Assembly (NCBI GenBank): GCA_020853755.1
Contig: JADYYG010000033.1
Span: forward strand, 1-61,087
Length of the DNA stretch: 61,087 nucleotides
From: Dehalococcoidia bacterium
GTDB taxonomy: Bacteria > Chloroflexota > Dehalococcoidia > Tepidiformales > Tepidiformaceae
Reading direction: 5' to 3'
In this document: one piece after another, positions 33,344 through 42,848 of the stretch
Layout of the letters: each line of letters begins with the position of its first letter
Position numbering within the stretch: the first letter of the stretch is position 1
The notes under the pieces: model-generated
Databases searched by the model: none
What the model was told of the DNA's origin: nothing
Seen by the model: the letters and a program-made list of their open reading frames with translations, nothing else
Made by a program: the position numbers and the translations under genes

Positions 33344-34279
33344 GTGGACGACCTGGTCCAGAGGTTCCTGGCGGGCGACCGCCGTGCCCTCGCGCGCATC
33401 ATCAGTCGAGTCGAAAACGAGACGGCGGAAGGGCGAGAGTACCTCCGCCAGTTGTTCCCGCACTCCGGGAAGACACACATCCTCGGCATCACCGGGGGTG
33501 CCGGTTCGGGCAAAAGCACGCTCACGGGAGCGCTCGCCGGCGAGTACCGGAAGCGCGGAATGACCGTGGGCATCGTTGCCGTTGACCCTTCCAGCCCGTT
33601 CACCAAGGGCGCCATCCTCGGCGATCGTATCCGCATGCAGGACCTGGCGCTCGATCCCGGCGTGTATGTTCGCAGCATGGCTGGTCGCGGGGCGCTTGGG
33701 GGACTTGCCCCCGCGATTGCCGATGTGGTCGCCGTCATGGACGCTTTCGGATTCGACGTGGTCATCATCGAGACGATCGGCGCGGGCCAGGACGAGGTCG
33801 AAATCGCCGGCACAGCCATGACGACCATCCTCGTGAACAACCCGGGCACGGGTGATGACATCCAGGCACTCAAGGCCGGCATCATCGAGATCGCCGACAT
33901 CCTCGTGGTGAACAAAGCCGACCACCCGGGCGCCGATGTCCTGGTCAGCCAGTTGCAGGCACTGCTCACGCTTTCTCCCGCCGGGTCTCGGCGGCCACCA
34001 ATCCTGAAGACGATCGCCACCAAGGGCGAGGGTATGGACAAGTTGGCGGACGCAGTGGCGGCACACCATGAGTACCTCGAAAGCTCGGGAGTGTTGGCTT
34101 CCCACCGAGAGGAAGATGCCCGCCACCAGGTGCTCGCAATCGCGCGCCAGATCCTGCTCGAACGGATCCGCCAGTCGACTAGCGAAGAAGCGCTGGCCGG
34201 GCTGGTCCATCGTGTCGCCAGCCGGGAACTGGATCCCCACAGCGCTGCCGAGGAACTTGCGTCGGGCGTCTCACACTGA
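33344..34279 (+). CDS. meaB: MeaB/ArgK-type G3E GTPase (mutase chaperone)
   Basis: Protects and reloads the B12 mutase. 311 residues. The P-loop GGAGSGKST at 51-59; DPSSPFTKGAILGDRIRM (switch region with the characteristic Asp/Ser); ETIGAGQDE; NKAD near 192. Family members often read GVPGAGKST and ETVGVGQSE; the changes here are mild. GTG start, 4 nt after the B12 subunit stop. Last gene of the methylmalonyl operon. Confidence 0.93.
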   Translation: MDDLVQRFLAGDRRALARIISRVENETAEGREYLRQLFPHSGKTHILGITGGAGSGKSTLTGALAGEYRKRGMTVGIVAVDPSSPFTKGAILGDRIRMQDLALDPGVYVRSMAGRGALGGLAPAIADVVAVMDAFGFDVVIIETIGAGQDEVEIAGTAMTTILVNNPGTGDDIQALKAGIIEIADILVVNKADHPGADVLVSQLQALLTLSPAGSRRPPILKTIATKGEGMDKLADAVAAHHEYLESSGVLASHREEDARHQVLAIARQILLERIRQSTSEEALAGLVHRVASRELDPHSAAEELASGVSH

Positions 34280-34300
34280 CGCAGGTGCTACCATCGGCAT

Positions 34301-34987
34301 GTGACTCAGCAGCGTTTCCGCGTCCGCTTCAGCAAGAGTGAGCGAGTTCGCTACATCTCGCACCTGGACGTCCTGCGGTCCTGGGAGCGCTCGTTGCGCC
34401 GGGCTGAGCTGCCGTTGGCCTACTCACAGGGTTTCACGCCGCATCCCAAGCTCGCCTTCGCTTCGCCGCTTCCGCTAGGGTTCGTCTCCGAAGCCGAGGT
34501 TATGGACGTCACTCTCGACGACCGGGTAGAACTGGCTGAGTTCACCCGAAGGCTGTCCGTGCAGACCAGTAGTGAGTTGGCCGTGCTCGCAGTCGAGGAA
34601 GTCCCGCTAACGGCGACTGCTCCGCAGGCCGCGATGCTCTGGTGCGACTACCGCGTGCAACTGGAAGTCGATGCCGCCGCCGCGAACACGGCAGTTGATG
34701 CATTCATCGCCCGGGAGTCGTTCATCTTCCGCGAAGATCGGGGTGAGCGCGTGCGTGAGTATGACCTGCGGAAGGCCTGCGCCTGGATCCGGGTCGCCCC
34801 GACGGAAATCGGCACCCAACTGGAGATGCGTTTGCAGGCTGACCAGGAGGTCACGGCCCGCCCGGAAGCGGTCGTTGCCGCGCTCTTCCCCGACCGCACA
34901 GCAGGGCTCATCTGCCGGACGAATATCGTGCTTGATGACCCATCCATCGCGAGGGAACTATGGCGGCGGAACGGCCAATACCATTGA
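34301..34987 (+). CDS. DUF2344 / radical-SAM-linked protein
   Basis: 228 residues, TIGR03936-like. The start FRVRFSKSERVRYISHLDVLRSWERSLRRAELP and YSQGFTPHPKLAFASPLPLG are the typical signature. In most genomes it is fused to or follows a B12-binding radical SAM protein near the rne/rng and ribosomal L21/L27 genes; neither is here. Function is unknown, tRNA or ribosome modification has been suggested. GTG start, 22 nt after meaB. Confidence 0.85.
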   Translation: MTQQRFRVRFSKSERVRYISHLDVLRSWERSLRRAELPLAYSQGFTPHPKLAFASPLPLGFVSEAEVMDVTLDDRVELAEFTRRLSVQTSSELAVLAVEEVPLTATAPQAAMLWCDYRVQLEVDAAAANTAVDAFIARESFIFREDRGERVREYDLRKACAWIRVAPTEIGTQLEMRLQADQEVTARPEAVVAALFPDRTAGLICRTNIVLDDPSIARELWRRNGQYH

Positions 34988-35481
34988 GCAGCTTCGTGGT
35001 ACGGCCAGCCACGATGGAAGACGCTTCCTCGCTCTTCCACGCGTGGCAGCGGCTCAGGAATCACAACGCCGGGATCGACCGTCGATTCATCCCCGCACCC
35101 GTCAGCCAGGATGAGTTCGTCCTCGACCTGGCTGAGTTACTCCGCCGGCCCCAATCCGCCGCCTTCGTCGCCGAACTCGATCGAGGTCTTGGGGGATTCA
35201 TCAGCGGGCGCGTGGAACAGAACCAACCGGACCGGCTGCCGTCGGCACACCTCACGGTCGGATACCTGTGGGTTGAGCCGCGCTTCCGGCGGCGAGGGAT
35301 CGCAAGGGCGCTCTTCGATGCGGTTGCCGCCTGGGGGCGTGGCCACGACGGTGTCGCCCACTTCGAGATGGCGGTACTCAACGCCGACCATGCCGCGGCC
35401 GCCTTCTGGCGCTCTATCGGCTTCGCGCCGTTCATCGAGCGCCTCTGGGCGCCGTTGAGCGCCCCCGAAGCCGACGCATGA
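34960..35481 (+). CDS. GNAT-family N-acetyltransferase
   Basis: 173 residues. The acetyl-CoA-binding motif is VGYLWVEPRFRRRGIARALF (about 89-108, R-x-x-G-x-A) and the C-terminal AVLNADHAAAAFWRSIGFAPF is typical GNAT. Substrate unknown. ATG at 34960 overlaps the previous gene by 28 nt; an alternative TTG at 34984 would give a 4-nt overlap (TTGA) and a start just before the domain. ATGA overlap with the next gene. Confidence 0.85.
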   Translation: MAAERPIPLSSFVVRPATMEDASSLFHAWQRLRNHNAGIDRRFIPAPVSQDEFVLDLAELLRRPQSAAFVAELDRGLGGFISGRVEQNQPDRLPSAHLTVGYLWVEPRFRRRGIARALFDAVAAWGRGHDGVAHFEMAVLNADHAAAAFWRSIGFAPFIERLWAPLSAPEADA

Positions 35482-36095
35482 CGATCTTCCTGGTCCGCCA
35501 CGGAGAGACAGCGTTCAACCGCGACGGGATTGGCCTCGGCCGGCAGGATCTCGCGCTTACTCCCGCAGGCCAGCTGCAGGCTGCAGCGGTTGCGGCGCGC
35601 CTCGCCGGGAACAACGTCTCACGGGTGCTCAGCAGCCCGCTCCGGAGGGCTGCTGACGTGGCGGCCGGCATCGCGGAGTCACACGGTCTCTCGGTGGAAT
35701 TGTCGTCAGCGCTCATCGAACTCGATATCGGCGAGACGGAGGGTCTCGAACTGGCCGAGATGCGCCGGCGCTTCCCGGACTTCCTTTCCCTCTGGGCGAG
35801 TCCGGGCGGCTGGCGCGAGCGGATGCCCGGCGGCGAAAGCATCGAGGACGTCGCCCTTCGCCTCGCGCCGCTTGCCGAAATACTCCGGGAAGACTCCCTC
35901 GGCGGCATCGTCGTCGTCAGCCACAACTTCGTTCTCCGGACGCTGCTGTGCAGCCTTCTTGGCCTCGACACCGGCGCATGGCGCTCCTTCCAGGTTGACC
36001 TCGCTTCCGTGACGGGCCTGACGGTGCGTAACGGGCGCGCTGGCGTGCAATTCGTAAACGACCGGTGCCATTTGAGTAACTTGAACCTTGCATAA
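35478..36095 (+). CDS. histidine phosphatase (phosphoglycerate mutase-like)
   Basis: 205 residues. The phospho-His motif LVRHGET at 5-11; second Arg in SSPLRRAADVA (52-62); acid/base Glu in ELDIGETEGLE; second His in VVVSHNFVLRTLL. Members dephosphorylate alpha-ribazole phosphate, sugar phosphates or phosphoglycerate; the GETEGL segment is also seen in CobC-like enzymes, which might fit the B12-dependent operon nearby, but this is a guess. Translationally coupled to the GNAT gene. Confidence 0.88.
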   Translation: MTIFLVRHGETAFNRDGIGLGRQDLALTPAGQLQAAAVAARLAGNNVSRVLSSPLRRAADVAAGIAESHGLSVELSSALIELDIGETEGLELAEMRRRFPDFLSLWASPGGWRERMPGGESIEDVALRLAPLAEILREDSLGGIVVVSHNFVLRTLLCSLLGLDTGAWRSFQVDLASVTGLTVRNGRAGVQFVNDRCHLSNLNLA

Positions 36096-36122
36096 GCGGG
36101 CGGTAGCGTTCCCACTCAGCGT

Positions 36123-36464
36123 ATGGGAGCGCTCCAGGGCACTCGTGCCCGCCTTGTCATCGTTTTCTGCCTCGTTGTTGCCGTGTACGGGATTTATTCG
36201 GGAACTGCGGGGTGGTATCGCAACGCCCAGCTCGAAAGCGACCGTGAGACCGCCGAGCAACGCGTGAAGGAACTGCAGGACAAGAAGCAGTACCTCGAAG
36301 CCGTGAAGAGTTACGTGGCCTCGGATGCCTACGTGGAGCAGCAGGCCCGCCGCCAACTCGGGTATGGGCGTGAAGGAGAGACGGTCTTTGTCGTCACCAG
36401 CCCGGAAATCAAGCAAGACTCAAGCCAGGCAGGATCCTGGTGGGAGCGCCTCTTCCCCCGCTAG
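36123..36464 (+). CDS. ftsB: septum formation initiator (FtsB/DivIC-like)
   Basis: 113 residues: a short cytoplasmic start, one membrane helix (about 8-30), then a coiled coil (about 36-65, SDRETAEQRVKELQDKKQYL) and the short family tail YVEQQARRQLGYGREGE. Part of the FtsQLB-like cell-division complex. Precedes tilS, a common bacterial arrangement. Confidence 0.88.
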   Translation: MGALQGTRARLVIVFCLVVAVYGIYSGTAGWYRNAQLESDRETAEQRVKELQDKKQYLEAVKSYVASDAYVEQQARRQLGYGREGETVFVVTSPEIKQDSSQAGSWWERLFPR

Positions 36465-36492
36465 GTCGCGACTCATTCTCACAGCCCGCGCG

Positions 36493-37833
36493 GTGGTGGC
36501 GTTCGGCGACGGTGAGCGCATGTTCCGCCGGACGAAGAAGCTCCTCGTGGCCGTCTCCGGTGGCGCGGACTCCCTTGCGCTCCTGCTTATCCTGCGCGAA
36601 CTGGCGCCGCGTTACGGTTTTACGCTCCTTGCCTGTCACTTCGACCACCAGCTTCGAGACCGGTCGAAGGAAGACACGGCCGCCGTACGCGTTCTGTGCT
36701 CAGGGCTGGGCATTGAATGTGTCACCGGCGAGGGTGACGTTCGCGGCACAGCGGAGCGGATGAAACGGGGCATCGAGGAGACCGCCCGCGAAATGCGCTA
36801 CCAGTTCCTTGCCTTCGTAGCCGAGAAGGAGGGGTGTGACGCTATCGCAACGGGCCACACTCGCGACGACCAGGCAGAGACCGTGCTGATGCGGGTTATC
36901 CGCGGGAGTGGGGTTCGTGGCATCCGCGGGATGCTGCCGGTCGCGACAGCGCCCGGGTCTGCGCACCGGCTGATTCGCCCGCTCCTCGAAACGCCGCGAG
37001 TGGACACAGTTGCGATTTGTCGCGAGGCAGACCTGACCCCGCTCGACGATGAGTCGAACGAAGACCTGCGCTATCGGCGGAACCGAGTCCGCCACGAGAC
37101 GCTGCCGGGGCTTCGTGCCCTCAACCCCTCGATTACCGACGCCCTCGTGGGACTGGCTGCGAGCGCGAGAGAAGTGTTCGCGCCGGTCGAGAAGGGATCG
37201 TTTGCTGTCCAGCCGCAGGAACGAACCGCCATCGGAGCCATGTTCGCGCTCGCCGGGCTGCGAGCGCTGCAGGCCGAAGCACTGGCACTGTTGATCGACC
37301 GGGAGGCTTCGTTCTACCACCTCCGGCCCGAGGTTAACCGCACCCGGCTTGGAAACCTTGCCGTGGTCCTCACCGCGGGCACGGGCAGCGTTCGCTTTGG
37401 CGAAACAGTTGTCGAGGCATCCTGCGGAACCGTTCGCATCGGCCCTCCACTCGAGGCTCCGGCTGCACTCGGCCCGGCAATCCTCAGCGTCCCGGGCGAC
37501 ACGCGGGCTGGTCATTGGGTGGTCCGCATCCGCGCGAGCGAATTGTCGTCCGAGCCCGGGAGCCCGGCCGTCGCTTTCGACGGCGATTCACTCCACGGTG
37601 TGCTTAAGGCTCGCTCCCTTCAGCCCGGCGACCGGATGCCGATCCGCGGAATGAACCGCAAGGTGGCCGACATCCTCGTCAACGAGAAGGTGCCGGCGTG
37701 GGAGCGCGCGGGCGCTGTGGTTCTCGCTGACTCCGCGGGTGTGGTGGCACTCTTTGTTTCGGACAGGAGTTTCGGCAGGGATGGGGCGAACCGCGGCCTC
37801 TGGGCGAAGCTCGCGCCGTTGCCGGCCCGTTAG
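36493..37833 (+). CDS. tilS: tRNA(Ile)-lysidine synthetase
   Basis: Converts the CAT-anticodon wobble C of tRNA-Ile2 to lysidine. About 446 residues. The PP-loop ATP site SGGADS lies at 22-27; then HFDHQLRDRSKED, GHTRDDQAETVLMR and RGIRGMLP, all typical. C-terminal domain PGDRMPIRGMNRKVADILVNEKVPAW is the TilS C-terminal. The start is uncertain: GTG 36493, GTG 36496 or ATG 36520. It ends with TAG that overlaps the stop codon of the convergent LLM gene (37830-37833). Confidence 0.9.
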   Translation: MVAFGDGERMFRRTKKLLVAVSGGADSLALLLILRELAPRYGFTLLACHFDHQLRDRSKEDTAAVRVLCSGLGIECVTGEGDVRGTAERMKRGIEETAREMRYQFLAFVAEKEGCDAIATGHTRDDQAETVLMRVIRGSGVRGIRGMLPVATAPGSAHRLIRPLLETPRVDTVAICREADLTPLDDESNEDLRYRRNRVRHETLPGLRALNPSITDALVGLAASAREVFAPVEKGSFAVQPQERTAIGAMFALAGLRALQAEALALLIDREASFYHLRPEVNRTRLGNLAVVLTAGTGSVRFGETVVEASCGTVRIGPPLEAPAALGPAILSVPGDTRAGHWVVRIRASELSSEPGSPAVAFDGDSLHGVLKARSLQPGDRMPIRGMNRKVADILVNEKVPAWERAGAVVLADSAGVVALFVSDRSFGRDGANRGLWAKLAPLPAR

Positions 37834-38765
37834 CTCGCAGGGCGAAGGCTGGCGAACTGAGGGATGACCTCTTCGCAGAGGCGTCGAGTCTGCGCCATGA
37901 GCCCCTCGTCATCCTCGGCCAACGGACGGAGCACGAACTTCGAGATGCCGGCAGCGATGTACTCACGGATCCGGGCTGCGATGTCATGCGCGCTCCCAAT
38001 CGCGAGGTAATCTGCTGGCGCCGGGGCATCCGGGATGCGTGCGAACGCGGATGCTTGCCGCTGCACAACCGGTTCATCCCATGACCCGAAACGGAACGCG
38101 AAGCCGGCGCCGTAGTGATCGTCGTCGAGCGGACGGCCGTTCGCGGCGGAGCGCTCGCGGATTGCCGCAACCACTGGGGCGACCTGGGCCGGACTCTGCA
38201 GGCCGGCCAACCACCCCGTGCCGATACGCGCCGTGCGCCGAATTGCAGCCTCCGACGAGCCGCCGATCCACAGCGGAAGCGGTTGCTGGATCGGCCGCGG
38301 CGAGATAACGGCGTTGTGATACCGGTAGTGCTGTCCCTCGTACGTCACCGGCTCACCGGTCCAGAGCGCAGCCAGGATATCGAGCGCCTCATCAGACTGG
38401 GCGCCCCGGCCCTTTGGGCTGCGGCCAGTCGCGGCGAACTCCTGGTTTGTTTCGCCACCGACCCCGAAGACCGGCAGCAGCCTGCCTCCGCTGAGGTAGT
38501 CCAGAGAGGCGCACTGCTTGGCCAGGATCAACGGGTCGCGCAAGGGCACAACGATGGCATTCATCCCGAACTTCAGCCGTGCGGTTCGACCGGCGATGAC
38601 GCCGAAGGTTGTCATCAGTTCGAGGTTGGGCTGGCGGGAGACGATCCGTTCGCTCAGCCAGACGGAGTCGACGCCGTGGTCCTCGCAGAGGTCGATCCAT
38701 TTGAGGAACGCCTGCTGAGAGGAGAAGGGGAAGCCTGCCACCCCAAGCCCAATGCCAATGCTCAT
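37830..38765 (-). CDS. LLM-class (F420-dependent type) oxidoreductase
   Basis: 311 residues, luciferase-like TIM barrel. Signature segments are DSVWLSERI, KFGMNAIVVPLRDPLILAKQCASLDYLSGGRLLPVFGVGG and PLPLWIGGSSEAAIRRTARIGTGWLAG (split here for space), as in F420-dependent members. Substrate unknown. Its 3' end overlaps the tilS stop by three to four nucleotides, leaving no room for a terminator. Confidence 0.86.
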   Translation of the reverse strand: MSIGIGLGVAGFPFSSQQAFLKWIDLCEDHGVDSVWLSERIVSRQPNLELMTTFGVIAGRTARLKFGMNAIVVPLRDPLILAKQCASLDYLSGGRLLPVFGVGGETNQEFAATGRSPKGRGAQSDEALDILAALWTGEPVTYEGQHYRYHNAVISPRPIQQPLPLWIGGSSEAAIRRTARIGTGWLAGLQSPAQVAPVVAAIRERSAANGRPLDDDHYGAGFAFRFGSWDEPVVQRQASAFARIPDAPAPADYLAIGSAHDIAARIREYIAAGISKFVLRPLAEDDEGLMAQTRRLCEEVIPQFASLRPAS

Positions 38766-38818
38766 GCGGTCTCCTGCACCCGGTGTCGAACCACGTTACG
38801 CGAGTTCGCGAGAGGGTG

Positions 38819-39586
38819 TCATTCCCGGCGAAACTGCTGGAAGAACGCCGCGAGGCGGGCGTGCAGCCCGGGTTCGGCCGCGAGTAAGCCTCGCACATAT
38901 GGCTCGGGTTGGTTAAACGGCATGTGGTCGCCGAAGATGCCCGTCGCTCGAAGGCCAGCTGCACGGCAGAGCGCAACTCCGGCGGCGACGTCCCATTCGG
39001 CGCGGCCGTAGCCGGTCAGGACAGCGTTGCCCTGGCCAGTCGAGAGCAGCGCCAGGCGGTATGCGACGCTGCCGATGCCCCGGGTTTCAGCCCCGTCGGG
39101 AAGTGGAGGGAGTTCCTGGTGAAGTTGCTCACCGCGGCCGACGAGGGCCTCCAGCGGGTAGCCGGTGGCGTCAGTTGGCGGCCGTTCGAACGCGGTCAGG
39201 CATTCGGCAGCAAACAACTCACCGGTTGCAGGGTTGTGGACGACGCCGAGCGCAGGCTCGCCGTTGATAACGAGCGCGACGGAGATGGCGTACTCCGGGA
39301 TACCCTGGAGGTACTCGCGGGTCCCGTCGATGGGGTCAACCACCCAGACCCGTTCACAGTCCAGGCGTTCCGACGTGTCCTTGTGCTCTTCGCCGAGCCA
39401 GCCGTCTTTCGGGTAAGCGGAGGTCAGGAGCGAGTGCAGTATCTCCGCGGCGCGCAGGTCGGCCTCGGAAACGAGTTCCCAACCGTCCTTTCGGCCATAG
39501 CGGACACCCTCGCGCCGGAGGCGCGCTACCTCCTCGCCGGCACGCAACGCCGCCCGTGTGGCAAGCCGAAGTTCCTCGTCAAGCAC
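38819..39586 (-). CDS. inositol monophosphatase-family enzyme (CysQ/IMPase-like)
   Basis: 255 residues. Metal-binding motifs are all present: GEEHK (70-74), WVVDPIDGTREYL (81-93), AEWDVAAG near 208. The family acts on inositol phosphate, histidinol phosphate, 3'-phosphoadenosine phosphate (CysQ) or fructose bisphosphate. The EYLQG after DGT resembles CysQ, so PAP phosphatase is plausible, not certain. Between two LLM genes on the same strand. Confidence 0.86.
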   Translation of the reverse strand: MLDEELRLATRAALRAGEEVARLRREGVRYGRKDGWELVSEADLRAAEILHSLLTSAYPKDGWLGEEHKDTSERLDCERVWVVDPIDGTREYLQGIPEYAISVALVINGEPALGVVHNPATGELFAAECLTAFERPPTDATGYPLEALVGRGEQLHQELPPLPDGAETRGIGSVAYRLALLSTGQGNAVLTGYGRAEWDVAAGVALCRAAGLRATGIFGDHMPFNQPEPYVRGLLAAEPGLHARLAAFFQQFRRE

Positions 39587-39619
39587 GGACCCATTGTCCG
39601 CGACCGCTGATGGCGGCGG

Positions 39620-40525
39620 CTATGCGAAGGCCGCCATGAACTCTTCCATCGCCTTCACCTGCCCGCCGCTTGTGGACGACGGGACGAGTATCGGCGTTTT
39701 CACACCGGTTGCGAACCACGCTTCGAGGCCTTCGAGAACCTGCTTCCGCGTGCCGTAGAGCGTGCAATCGGACAGCCAGCGCTCCGTCATCAGGCCGGGC
39801 AGTGCGTCGCGGTCACCGCGGGCGAGCGCCGCTTCGACGGCTTCCATTTCCTCCACATAACCGGCTTCCTTCCAGTAGTTCCGGTAGTTCGGCAGCATCA
39901 GGTAGCTCGTCAGCGTTCGCTTGCTGACGTTCATCGCGGCAGCCGGGTCGTTGTCGTCGATACAGGTCGGGATCATGTCGCCGATGAAGAAGTCGCCTTC
40001 GCGCTTTTCGGCTGGCAGGTGGGAGAGCGACCTCGCCATGTGGGAACGCGAGGCATTCGCCCAGACGGAGCCCTCTGCGATTTCGGCGGCCAGTTCGATC
40101 ATTTTCGTCCGGAGGGAGGCGAGGACGATGGGCGGAAGAGGACCGGTCTGCTGACCCGCGGCGCGCATCTGTTCGACGTACTTCCGCGTGTCACTGAGGG
40201 GTTTGCCGCCCTCCACGCCCAGGCGCTTGAGGGCGGGTGCATGGCTCACGCCGATCCCGAGATAGAACCGCCCATCGCTGATCTCGTGGATGTAGGCCGC
40301 CGACTGGGCGAGGTCGAAGGCCAGCCGGTAGTAGATCGGCATGATTGATGTACCGAACTTGATGGTCTTCGTAGCGTGGGCCATCGAGAGGCACAGGCCC
40401 ATACCGTCACCGAAACTTGCGCAGTAGATGCCCTGGAACCCCGCGGATTCGAGTTTCTGGGCGAGTTCTACGGTCCATTTGCGGCGTCCTGCGGCGGCGG
40501 CAAGTGCAACAGCTGGCATCTGCAT
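39620..40525 (-). CDS. LLM-class (F420-dependent type) oxidoreductase
   Basis: 301 residues. The TIM-barrel signature is clear: GIYCASFGDGMGL, TKTIKFGTSIMPIYYRL, ISDGRFYLGIGVSHAP, and the CTLYGTRKQVLEGLEAW region typical of F420-dependent members such as Mer-like methylenetetrahydromethanopterin reductase homologues. Substrate unknown. Transcribed away from the toxin-antitoxin pair. Confidence 0.86.
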   Translation of the reverse strand: MQMPAVALAAAAGRRKWTVELAQKLESAGFQGIYCASFGDGMGLCLSMAHATKTIKFGTSIMPIYYRLAFDLAQSAAYIHEISDGRFYLGIGVSHAPALKRLGVEGGKPLSDTRKYVEQMRAAGQQTGPLPPIVLASLRTKMIELAAEIAEGSVWANASRSHMARSLSHLPAEKREGDFFIGDMIPTCIDDNDPAAAMNVSKRTLTSYLMLPNYRNYWKEAGYVEEMEAVEAALARGDRDALPGLMTERWLSDCTLYGTRKQVLEGLEAWFATGVKTPILVPSSTSGGQVKAMEEFMAAFA

Positions 40526-40641
40526 GGGAGTACTCCGAGTAAGTGTATGACGAGGGACTATACGCGGAGCCCGGCTAATGGCCCGGTCACGGGTCTCCAG
40601 TTGTGATACGATCGATCCAGGCCGTATTACGGAGGGGATCG

Positions 40642-40851
40642 ATGGAAATCGTTACCGTTTCGCCAAAGTACCAGGTGGTGATCCCGCTCGCCCTCCGCAA
40701 GGCGCTGGGCATCAAGCCCGGCCAGAAGGTGGAAGTTCGCGAGTGTGATGGCAAGATCGAACTCGTGCCGGTGAAGCCGCTGACCGAGTTCAGAGGAATC
40801 CTTCGCGGCATGAAAAACGACTTCGAGCGCGAGCCGGACCGGGAATTGTGA
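40642..40851 (+). CDS. AbrB/MazE-type antitoxin
   Basis: 69 residues. A swapped-hairpin AbrB DNA-binding domain: VTVSPKYQVVIPLALRKALGIKPGQKVEV. The remaining C-terminal part (FRGILRGMKNDFEREPDREL) is acidic/basic and would bind the toxin. GGAGGGG lies five bases before the ATG at 40642, which decides against the upstream GTG at 40603. Overlaps the vapC-like gene by four bases (GTGA). Confidence 0.9.
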   Translation: MEIVTVSPKYQVVIPLALRKALGIKPGQKVEVRECDGKIELVPVKPLTEFRGILRGMKNDFEREPDREL

Positions 40852-41228
40852 CCGTTCTCGATTCTTCGGTATGGATCGAATACCTGACCGATGGTCCCAA
40901 CGCGGACGCATTCGAAGGTCAGTTCTCCCGGCCCGAGACGTTGACGGTTCCGAGCGTCGTCATCGTAGAAGTTACGCGTTGGCTGCTCTCCCACGGAAGG
41001 TTGGACATGGTGGACACCGTGCAGTCGCTCTTCCGGGCTTGTCGCGTCGCCGGACTTGACGGTGGACTGGCGGAACTGGCAGGTCGATTAGGGATCGACC
41101 TGCGGCTTCCGCTTGCCGACGGGATCATCTACGCGACCGCCCAGGCGAACCATGAGGCCCTCTGGACGCAGGACAAGGATTTCGAAGGCTTGCCCGGTGT
41201 GCGCTATTTCCAGAAGCCGTCAGGCTAA
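40848..41228 (+). CDS. PIN-domain (VapC-like) toxin ribonuclease
   Basis: 126 residues. The PIN acidic residues are Asp5 (VLDSSVW), Glu41 (VIVEVTR), Asp91 (LADGIIYATA) and Asp109/Asp111 (TQDKDF). Such toxins cleave tRNA or rRNA and are held by the partner antitoxin. GTG start overlaps the antitoxin stop, the usual order in these operons. Confidence 0.92.
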   Translation: MTVLDSSVWIEYLTDGPNADAFEGQFSRPETLTVPSVVIVEVTRWLLSHGRLDMVDTVQSLFRACRVAGLDGGLAELAGRLGIDLRLPLADGIIYATAQANHEALWTQDKDFEGLPGVRYFQKPSG

Positions 41229-41251
41229 CGGCTTAATCTCAGTTCCGAGAC

Positions 41252-42715
41252 CTACCGCTTGAACCGCAGCATCTGACCGCTGCCTACGCCCGTGTGCCTG
41301 CCGTCCTCGAAGGCAACCTTCCCGTTGACGATGACCATGTGAATCCCCGCTGGCTCCTGTTTGGGAGCCTCATAGGTCGCGAGGTCCCGGACTGTTTCGG
41401 GGTCGAAGAGCACAAGGTCGGCGGCGTAGCCCTCCTTCACGAGTCCCCGGTTCACGAGGCCGAACCGCTCGCACGAGGCGCTGGTCATGCGGCGAATGGC
41501 CTCCTCTAACGGGAGCACGCGCCGTTCCCGGACATAACGGCCGAGGACACGCGGCATGGTCCCGAAGAGGCGCGGGTGTGGATTCCCCTTCAGTTCCGGA
41601 ATGCCGTCCGAGCCGATGAGCATGCGCGGGTGGCGCAGGTTCGTCTCGATATCGGCTTCGTCGATGATGAAGTGAATGCAGATGACCTGGTGGCCCTTAG
41701 GGCTCGTCACGATGTTCGTGACAGTCTCCTCGATGCTCCACTCGTGGGCCTGGGCGATGTCCGGGACCATCTTCCCTTCGAACTCGGGGAAGTCGGGGCA
41801 ACTGGCGATCATCACACCCTTCGCCCATTCGACGTCGATGTTCTGGAGGTTGACGTATTGCCACATCGGACCGCTGCCGGCCGTGTAGGGATAAACGTCG
41901 AGGGTGATGTCCATCCCTGATGCGTTCGCCTTGTCGACCTTCGCCAGCGATTCGGACACGCGACCCCAGTTCCGGCGTCCGGCGGACTTGTGGTGGGAGA
42001 TGTGAAGCGGGATTGCGGCCTCGCGCGCGATGAGCATCGCTTCGTCGACGGCTTCGAGGAGCTTGTCGCCTTCGTTCCGCATATGGGTAGCGTAGATGCC
42101 GGAATACGGGCGGCACTCCGATGCCAGGGCCACCACTTCGGCGGTATCGCTGTACCGGCCGGGCTCGTAGATGAGGCCCGTGGAAAAGCCGACGGCGCCC
42201 TGCTCCATGGCCTTCGCCACGTGGCCTCGCATCTCCGCCAGTTCTTCGGTCGTGGCCAACCGCTTCTCGAGGCCGACAACGTGCGCCCGGATACGGTTGT
42301 GCCCAACGAGCATGGCGTTATTGATCGCCGGTTTCTGGGCCATGCAGGCTTCGAAGTACGAGTCGAGGTCGGTCCATCCAGAGCCGGAACCGGAGATGTC
42401 GCCCGGCATATACGTTCGCCCCGGTTCGTTCGGGATGGTGCTGAAGCCACAGTTGCCGCTGACCTCCGAGGTGACCCCCTGCGCGAGCTTGAAGCCCATG
42501 TCCGGGTAGCGGAGGAAGGCCCCATCGTCGTGGGAATGCGTGTCGACAAAGCCCGGACAGAGGACTTTGCCGCCCGCATCGATCTCGCGTGCGGCAGCGC
42601 TTCCCGTGCCGATGCCCAAAATCTGGCCATCGGTGACGGTGACGTCGGCGGGGAAGCCGGGTGACCCGGAGCCGTCGATAACGAGGGCGTTGCGGATGAC
42701 GAGGTCTGCTGGCAT
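41252..42715 (-). CDS. N-acyl-D-amino-acid deacylase (D-aminoacylase) family amidohydrolase
   Basis: 487 residues. Amidohydrolase superfamily member: HSHDD at 60-64 (His60, His62), GNCGFS with Cys89 (metal-bridging Cys of D-aminoacylases), [17 protein letters not shown], and IGSDGIPE with the catalytic Asp. The substrate could be N-acyl-D-amino acids or dipeptides or other amides. It is divergent from the thioredoxin-domain gene across 133 nt; convergent with the toxin gene. Confidence 0.9.
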   Translation of the reverse strand: MPADLVIRNALVIDGSGSPGFPADVTVTDGQILGIGTGSAAAREIDAGGKVLCPGFVDTHSHDDGAFLRYPDMGFKLAQGVTSEVSGNCGFSTIPNEPGRTYMPGDISGSGSGWTDLDSYFEACMAQKPAINNAMLVGHNRIRAHVVGLEKRLATTEELAEMRGHVAKAMEQGAVGFSTGLIYEPGRYSDTAEVVALASECRPYSGIYATHMRNEGDKLLEAVDEAMLIAREAAIPLHISHHKSAGRRNWGRVSESLAKVDKANASGMDITLDVYPYTAGSGPMWQYVNLQNIDVEWAKGVMIASCPDFPEFEGKMVPDIAQAHEWSIEETVTNIVTSPKGHQVICIHFIIDEADIETNLRHPRMLIGSDGIPELKGNPHPRLFGTMPRVLGRYVRERRVLPLEEAIRRMTSASCERFGLVNRGLVKEGYAADLVLFDPETVRDLATYEAPKQEPAGIHMVIVNGKVAFEDGRHTGVGSGQMLRFKR

Positions 42716-42848
42716 GGGGGCGATTCTACCGGGATCGCCGGTTGTCCATCTGCGCCATGGGCATTGCTTCGATGCCAGGACCCATACGACGGCACAGTTG
42801 TCGCCGCCTCCCGGATCCCCGCGGCCCGCAACCCGCTATCCTCAATCG

